From Diphasiastrum complanatum (taxonomy: Eukaryota; Streptophyta; Lycopodiopsida; Lycopodiales; Lycopodiaceae), in contig CM055102.1 in NCBI GenBank assembly GCA_029204225.1, positions 9,001,456-9,065,455 of the forward strand: 64,000 nucleotides of DNA, written 5' to 3'. The translations under genes were made by a program, and so were the position numbers. Shown here in pieces: positions 58,030 to 64,000 of the stretch; position 1 is the stretch's first letter; the number at the start of each line of letters is the position of its first letter. The notes under the pieces were generated by a model. The model was not told the DNA's origin, searched no databases, and saw only the letters and a program-made list of their open reading frames with translations.

Positions 58030-59067
58030 GATCTTCTTGCAAGTGTATTGTGAGGTAACCTATTGCACAATCAATTGCTTCTCCCCAATATTTAATAGGC
58101 AAAGAAGCTTCAACTCGGATTGCTTTAGCACATTCACATAGAGATCAATTTTTTCTTTTGGCAACCCCATTTTGAGATGGGGAATAAGCACAAGAGAATT
58201 CTCTCTTAATCCCTTCAATCTCACAATAATCGTAGAACTTGTTCGAGATGTATTCACCTCCTCCATCACATCTCAAAGCTTTAACTTTGTAAGAAAACTA
58301 TTTCTCAACATAAGCTTTGAAAACTAGGAAGTGTTCAAACACCATGAAAAAAGAAGGTACAACCAAATATATCTTGTAAAATCATCAATGAAGGTAACAA
58401 AACAAGTAGCACCACCAATACTTTTTGAGGAAGATAAGTGAACATCCGAGTGAATTAATTCCAAAGGATGAGAAGTCTTAATGGAAGACTTTTGATCTGG
58501 CTTTCTATGTGATTTTGCAATAGCACAAGCCTCACATGGCTTGATATCTCTGAAAAGTGATCTTGGTAGGCCAATAGCCTTATTATTCTTGATCATAGAA
58601 AGCATATACTTATAGTTGGGATGTCCCAACCTCCTATGCCATATCTCCTCCTTAGACATAAAAGCAATTTCACAAAAAATTGTATTCTCATAAGAATTTA
58701 AATTGAAGATGCCACCATATCTAGATCCATTAGCTAGGATCTCATCACTTTTCTTAATAAAGCAAGTATTGGCATTGAATTTCACATCACAACCACAATC
58801 AAGCAACTTTCCAACACTTATTAAGTTCTTTGTAAGCTTAGGAAAAAGTGATAGAACTTTAGAAAAAGCAAGCTCTAATGGAATATTGCCAATTCCTTCA
58901 ATAGAGCATTCATGATCATTTGCTGTATAAATAGATCTTTTAAGTCCTTTATAGGGTACAATAGAGTCAAAAGACTCCTTTGAACAACACATATGTGATG
59001 AGGCACCACTATCAATGTACCATGCTCCATCCTTCTTGAAGGGTATTGAAGAAAAGCTTGACACCAT
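58030..59067 (-). mobile_element. copia protease to integrase fragment
   Basis: The 247-codon frame (58324-59067) has the protease AWYIDSGASSHMC, with intact DSG, then LTKNLISVGKLLD, then the pre-integrase IWHRRLGHPN and CEACAIAKSHRK, then integrase HSDVHLSS and FIDDFTRYIWLY. A frame change leads to a second piece with GGGEY and NGV-like remains (58060-58269). The gag and RT are missing. Confidence 0.92.
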
Positions 59068-59386
59068 GAGGGATCCTTCTCCTTCACTTTGATATTTGTT
59101 GGATCTGAATGTTATTGGAGTTACTATTTCGTATGCTTTTGGTGAGAGAGAAAGAGTAAGCTATTATCTTGGTGAATCTTATTTAGATGTGGATATTTTA
59201 TACATGCTGAATACTGAGATATGCTATCGCTCTCATGGGATCGAACCTACGCGTGACAACTAACTTCATCTCCTTGAAGCTTGAGTGCTTGGATCTTGGA
59301 TTGAAGATAGGATAGGAAATAAACCCACTACAACCTGACTCGCCTCTCCCGCATCACGTCGCTGGACTAGGCAAACCTCTTCAGCT

Positions 59387-60500
59387 GTGCTTCCACCCCC
59401 TGCTGCAATTCACACTAAACTCTCCATCTCTCAATCCACTAATGCTTCCTGCCTCTGCTTCCTCACAAGGTCAGTTTGTGACCATTGGAGCTACAATTCC
59501 AATCATAGTTGCCCAAGCTGCCTCACCCCCACAAACTCGAGCAATCTCACCAAACACCCAGGCTTTCATGGACATGTTCAATGATTCCAACCCCCTTGGG
59601 GCTTTAGAAATTTTTGAGATGCCCAAAAGTCCAGGACTCTTTGGACTCCAATCCTCAAGAAAAGGATTGAATAGTTCCATGACAATTCTACAGTTTTTGA
59701 ATCCTCATTCCATACTAATCAACAAGATACATCGCTGACCAGGCACCAGACACTATTCAGATCATGCATGCGGTTAAATATCCAAAGCAGTTCGACGCCA
59801 TGGTGCCAGAAGGGTTTGAGGAAGAGAATATCTTTGAAGAAGAAGAATTGCCAACACCACCTCCATGCCAAACAAGAATAGTACCACTAGTTCCTCTTGC
59901 TGCTACCACCTCCACCTCAGTAGATTTTGGTGATGCCCTTGGGTTAGTTTCAAACCTTGCGCAAGTGATCCAGTCTATGCTGGATAAGATAAAAGAAATG
60001 GAGCAACGCATTTCAAATTTGGATTCTGAAAACACTTTAATCAACTAGAAGATCATCCAACTGGATAGAGAGCTCAAGATCACCAAACAACACGAAGCCA
60101 AATCTGAAGTTGAGAAGAAAAAAACACAACAAACAATAGATCGCCTAGAGAATTATGTGGCGCAACTCCAAAATACATTGACAATTGGTAGATCAAATTG
60201 TGCAGGATTCAAAATAACAAGTACTGCTGTTACAAGGACAATTACAAATGGTTGAGCAAAATCACACACGTCTGCAAGGTGAATTGGATGCGACAACCCT
60301 TGAGCATGATACGTATCTTCATACACGAATTTTTGATCATCCAGTCACACCGACTGAACAACTATTTGCTCAAAAAAGTTGAAATCGAGTGGCCTTGCAA
60401 GGATTTAAGAGCCGATTCGACAGATTCAAAGGCACGGCCTCGACAGAGCTGGCAAAGGCCAAAGAAATTGTCACAAATTATGAAAAGGCCGCCTCCCAAG
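59387..60500 (+). mobile_element. second coiled-coil ORF, near a gypsy-type LTR
   Basis: Frames with stops and shifts encode a Pro/Ala/Ser-rich start, an acidic stretch (EGFEEENIFEEEELPTPPP), then coiled coil: IKEMEQRISNLDSEN, LDRELKITKQHEAKSEVEKK, TIDRLENYVAQLQNT, then GQLQMVEQNHTRLQGELDA, ending ELAKAKEIVTNYEKAASQV. It has the same layout (acidic region, then coiled coil) as 47546-48762, without clear sequence identity. A possible LTR start TGTTAGAC follows at 60503. Family unknown. Confidence 0.5.
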
Positions 60501-60502
60501 TT

Positions 60503-61105
60503 TGTTAGACATAACTAAACATTCACCTTTTAGTTTAGTAGTCACTAGTTATTGGTGAGCTCAAATCTATAAGGCCCTTGTTATGAGGAGAAGCCATAAT
60601 TGAGCACGGTTGCTAGTATGGGGTCTAATGTAAGACCATGATGGTTAGGAGATGGCTGGATTGTATAGCAAGAAGTTCTGGGGGGTTCAGGAGGTGGAGC
60701 CCCCTGAGAAATAGGGGTTCCAGGGGGGCGGTTCGGGGGGCAGAGCCAACCCCCCACCCCCCCCCCCAGATGGTACGGCCTCTTCATCATTTGGCCTTCC
60801 GACTCCCTATGCAAAACCACACTTTTGGTGTTTTGCATCCCTTTTGTCACTTGGTTGTTCGCTCTCTCTGATGGTGGTCGCCACTATATAACTACCACGT
60901 TGAGAATCATTCCTCAACAGTTGAAACATTCTGTTTTTGTGTAGATTAGTCATCCAGAGTCTATTCTAGATTGCCATTGAAACCCTTCTCCAAGGTGCAC
61001 AGATTGGATAACACTATCATCATATGTACTGGTCTTATTATCAGATTTTCAGATTCATGGTCATTGTCTCTTGTCTATGCTGAATTCAATTGTCAATTAT
61101 AATAG
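60503..61105 (+). mobile_element. probable gypsy LTR with GC-rich U3
   Basis: It starts TGTTAGACATAAC next to the coiled-coil ORF. It holds a G/C-run block (60670-60770) with GGAGCCCCCTG, GGGGTTCCAGGGGGGCGG and GCAGAGCC, then a TATATAACT box (60891-60899). A gag-like frame follows. The 3' end is not certain. Confidence 0.5.
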
Positions 61106-61112
61106 GTTTTAG

Positions 61113-61330
61113 AGTCAAATCCACAACTTGACGTTCCAATCATGCCACAATTCTCACCTCAACAACATGATAAAGCAGAATTGGATGCGGCTATGGATTC
61201 AAGAATGGATCAGGGACGAGCGCCAGAGGTTGAAGAGTGTCCTACTTGCTCCACAAGTTACACAAACAGGTCCATCCACATCGGGGACCAGAGAGAGTTT
61301 AGGAAAGCAACATAATTTTCATAAACTACT
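61113..61330 (+). mobile_element. possible gypsy gag start, truncated
   Basis: Just after the LTR a frame reads MPQFSPQQHDKAELDAAMDS, then RMDQGRAPE, and shifts to APQVTQTGPSTSGTRESL. The low-complexity N-terminus fits a gypsy Gag, but there is too little to be sure. It is cut by copia sequence at about 61340. Confidence 0.4.
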
Positions 61331-61388
61331 TGCTTATCCTTTTCATTATATGTGAGCCTTGAAGGTACTTGTCTCTCCCTTGATGTTC

Positions 61389-62003
61389 TCATGGATTTTG
61401 ACTTGATGAAGGTAGATCATCATCACCATCTAAAGTAGGATTCTTTACATCAACATCAAGAATGTTAGATACATCCACATCACCATCAATAATGCTTGAA
61501 GATACTTTTGGAATGTTTCCCTCATAAAAAATGACATCTCTACCAACAATCACTTTGTTAGTAGAAGGAATATAAACCTTGTATGCTTTACTCACCTCAC
61601 TATATCCAACAAAAATACATCTCCTTGAATATGGATCCTCCTTGTTACTATCATCAAGAGTAATGTTGACATAGCATGTGCATCCAAAAGTTCTTGAAAA
61701 GTTGACACTCGGCCTACTCTTGAATAGCATCTCAAAAGGTGTCCTTTCATCCAAAATAGCACTTGACCACCAATTGCACAAGAAATTGGCACACAACAAA
61801 GCTTGATTCCAAAATGGTTTATCAAGATTATCACCTAGCCTCATGTCTTTAGCACTTTCACATAAAGTCCTACTCTTCCTTTCAGCCACTCCATTTTGTT
61901 GTGGGGTCCTTGATGTTGTATACTCCCCCTTGATTCCATGCTCATCACAAAAGGCCTTGAACTTGTTAGATTTCTTATGCTCAACCTTAAACAAATTGTT
62001 CAA
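61389..62003 (-). mobile_element. copia integrase C-terminus (family D)
   Basis: A 204-codon frame: KAFCDEHGIKGEYTTSRTPQ, QNGVAERKSRTLCESAK (catalytic Glu kept), FWNQALLCANFLCNWW, GCTCYVNITLDDSNKEDPY, then the linker VIVGRDVIFYEGNIP and DVDVKNPTLDGDDD. It is closest to the plus-strand copy at 39000-39560 but without its key-residue loss. It is only a fragment: the N-terminal core and RT are missing. Confidence 0.92.
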
Positions 62004-62039
62004 GTAATGAGCATCTTGAAATACTGAAGGCCAACAACA

Positions 62040-62783
62040 TATTCTTTTAGGCCTTCACATCTTCCTTTTGAGATTTTCTATGACTTAGAAATCATTTTAA
62101 GGCACCTTCATCTTTTTCGTCTTTTTCACTCCTTAGCGAGAGATGCGACACACTGGCCAAGTGGAAAGAATACCTTAGAATTCATTTTTAAGACGCCTCT
62201 GTCTTTTTCACGTTTTTCACTCCTTAGCAAAAAATGCGACACACTGGCCAAGTGGCTAGAATACCTTAGAAATCATTTTTAAGGAACCTTCGCCTTTTTG
62301 GCCTTTTTTGTTTTTCTCGCATTTTTGGCTGACTGACTTTGCCAACTTATGAGTAACCCTAAAAACAGCTGGACAAAACAAATATCCCAAAGGCGGTTGG
62401 CGGTTACCAACTTTGTACATATGCAAAGACTGGCATAAATAGCATTAAAGACTTGTAAGATATATTTGACACTTGTAAATCTCTATATTAGCTAAATCAA
62501 GCTATGTAAGTGTTAATTTTGAAATTTCTCTTTCAAGTAGAGTTATCTATAGCCAGCGTTATCATGCTCAACAAGCTGAAGTTATTACTTCAAGCTATTG
62601 TATCACTGTTGATATTTTATCAGAGTGCAATTTTTGTCTTACTACTGCATCGTTCATTTGTGCAAATTGTATGAATTCTTCTAATTGAATAATTCTGCTA
62701 TTAACTGTTGCATTTTTGTTCCTACATGCCTACGCTCTGAGCAACCGAACCTCTGCTGCGCTCACGACCACCATTTTTTGACA
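62040..62783 (+). mobile_element. copia LTR (family A) with PBS
   Basis: The 3' part matches 18063-18438, ends TTTTTTGACA and is followed by PBS TGGTATCAGAGC (62784-62795). U3 has a 90-bp tandem array (62084-62300). The exact 5' end is uncertain. It drives the gag at 62929. Confidence 0.78.
62084..62300 (+). repeat. ~90-bp tandem repeat in LTR U3
   Basis: Units start at about 62084, 62174 and 62265 (third partial): CTTAGAA, TCATTTT, a CACC/GCC block, CTTTTTC, CACTCCTTAGC, then ATGCGACACACTGGCCAAGT. Confidence 0.88.
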
Positions 62784-62928
62784 TGGTATCAGAGCAGGCA
62801 TTTTAGTAATTTGTATTTTTCTACTATGGATTATTAGTCTTGTTTCTATCAAGACATCTTTCTAACAAACACGCAGCCAATAGTATTCTGATAGTCATTG
62901 TTTCTATGAACAATCTCATTCAACCAAA

Positions 62929-64000
62929 ATGGATCCATCATCTAGTTCATCTCTCATTGACAAGCTTGATGGAGATAACTACCATCTCTGAAAATTCAAG
63001 ATGAAGGTTATACTTCTAGCCAAAGAACTATGGGACATTGTTGATAGCACAGAGCTCAAACCAGAAGATGATGCAGCCATCATCACCAAGTGGAGACTGA
63101 GATATGGCAAAGCATTTGCCATGATCACCCTCAATATCAAGGACACTCAGATCAACCACATACATGCTGCTCAGACCACTAAGGATGCATGAGACATCCT
63201 AGCAACTCTCTATGACATTAGAGACATTACATCCAAGCTCCATCCGAGGAAGAAATTCTTCAACCTCATAATGTCTGAAGTAGATAGTGTTTTGAGCCAC
63301 CTCAACACTTTCAAAAATCTTATGGAGCATATGATTGCAATAGGCTCAGTCATAGAAGATTCTGATGCACTCATGACTCTATTATCGAGTCTACTTTAAG
63401 CCTATGAAAATTGGGTAATGGTAATTTCTACCCAGGAGCACCTCACCCTATCCAAAAAATTAGAAGTTTAGATCCAAGAGATCTACAAAGTTAGGCTCTA
63501 CTGACAAAAAGAGCAACATGCAGTCTGGACCAAATTCTGGTTCAAGATTGAATTCAAACTCTTCATCATTCCAACCTGTGCAGAAACTATTCTACAAATA
63601 TTGTAAGAGGACTGGTCACGAAATCAAGGACTGCCGAACTTTAAAGTATAACAACAAAAAAAAGAAACAGTTCCAACAACAAGCATATAATGCTACAGCC
63701 AGTCACTCAAATCAACAAGAAGAAGAAGAAGAAGATGAAGCAGCTTTCATGACCAAAGTTGAAGAACAACAAGATATCGATTCTTGGTATCTAGACTCCA
63801 GATCAACTCAACACATGACTCACCATCGTGACTGGTTCAAAGAATACATGTCGTTCACCCACTCTTGAGTTGTGCAACTTGGAGACAACTCATCGCATTC
63901 AATCAAAGGTGAAGGAACAATCAGGGTTGAGTTCAAAAGAGGTGAAGTCAAGGTGTTGTCCAACGTTCTCCACGTTCCTTATTTGACCAAGAATTTGCTC
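62929..64000 (+). mobile_element. copia gag-protease (family A), open at window end
   Basis: ATG 62929 opens MDPSSSSSLIDKLDGDNYH, then KFKMKVILLAKELWDIVD, RYGKAFAMITLNIKDTQ, RKKFFNLIMSE. A frameshift near 63500 leads to the zinc knuckle (KYCKRTGHEIKDC, whose first Cys is Tyr) and protease (WYLDSRSTQHMTHH, where DSG is DSR). TGA stops at 62989-62991 and 63190-63192 replace Trp. The last bases read LHVPYLTKNLL and run off the window. Without its active-site Gly it is probably inactive. Confidence 0.92.

Noticed and set aside
59471-60044. Minus-strand frames opposite the coiled-coil ORF
   Set aside because: They are shadows of the plus-strand frames, without domains of their own.

Overview
This is a nuclear window from a land plant with a large, retrotransposon-filled genome. 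The evidence is a spliced AP2/ERF-family transcription factor of the AINTEGUMENTA-like/PLETHORA type, many decayed Ty1/copia and Ty3/gypsy fragments with the tRNA-Met primer site TGGTATCAGAGC, CACTA transposase remnants and long GA/CT arrays. The long TE-filled intron would fit a fern, lycophyte or gymnosperm, but the sequence alone does not settle the lineage.

The one host gene I can support well lies on the minus strand from 25678 down to 5392. I assembled ten coding exons by hand. All have GT-AG borders, the phases agree, and together they give 1860 nt (619 residues plus stop). The gene includes a 9-nt microexon at 7820-7828 that encodes the VYL of the first AP2 repeat. Intron 3 (7829-23928, 16.1 kb) holds most of the gene's length and is full of mobile-element debris: copia gag pieces, a complete small non-autonomous LTR element with PBS and PPT, a foldback element, GA/CT arrays and dispersed repeats that also occur in the 3' flank. 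A GC-rich block with a G-box at about 26.33-26.65 kb is the probable promoter.

Region by region: 1-5.3 kb is a copia LTR-gag remnant, gypsy gag debris and dispersed repeats. 5.4-26.7 kb is the AIL gene and its promoter. 26.7-31.7 kb has two opposed CACTA transposase pieces and an orphan SET-like domain. 31.7-39.9 kb has copia fragments in both orientations and a 2.1-kb inverted repeat with a CT-array core. 40-44.8 kb has GA arrays and tandem repeats. 44.8-54.5 kb is a mosaic of a minus-strand copia pol, a 5'-truncated gypsy pol followed by a coiled-coil ORF with TQT motifs, further copia LTRs and a plus-strand copia RT. 54.5-64 kb has an unidentified coding repeat, a copia protease-integrase, a second coiled-coil ORF next to a gypsy-like LTR, and a copia LTR-gag that runs off the end.

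None of the transposons looks intact. The ORFs carry stops, often TGA where the family has Trp or Arg, and frameshifts, and LTR pairs are missing or truncated. The parts most worth following up are the giant-intron AIL gene with its stranded microexon, the gypsy-associated coiled-coil/TQT ORF, the orphan SET domain, the unidentified coding repeat and the inverted-repeat family that carries microsatellites.
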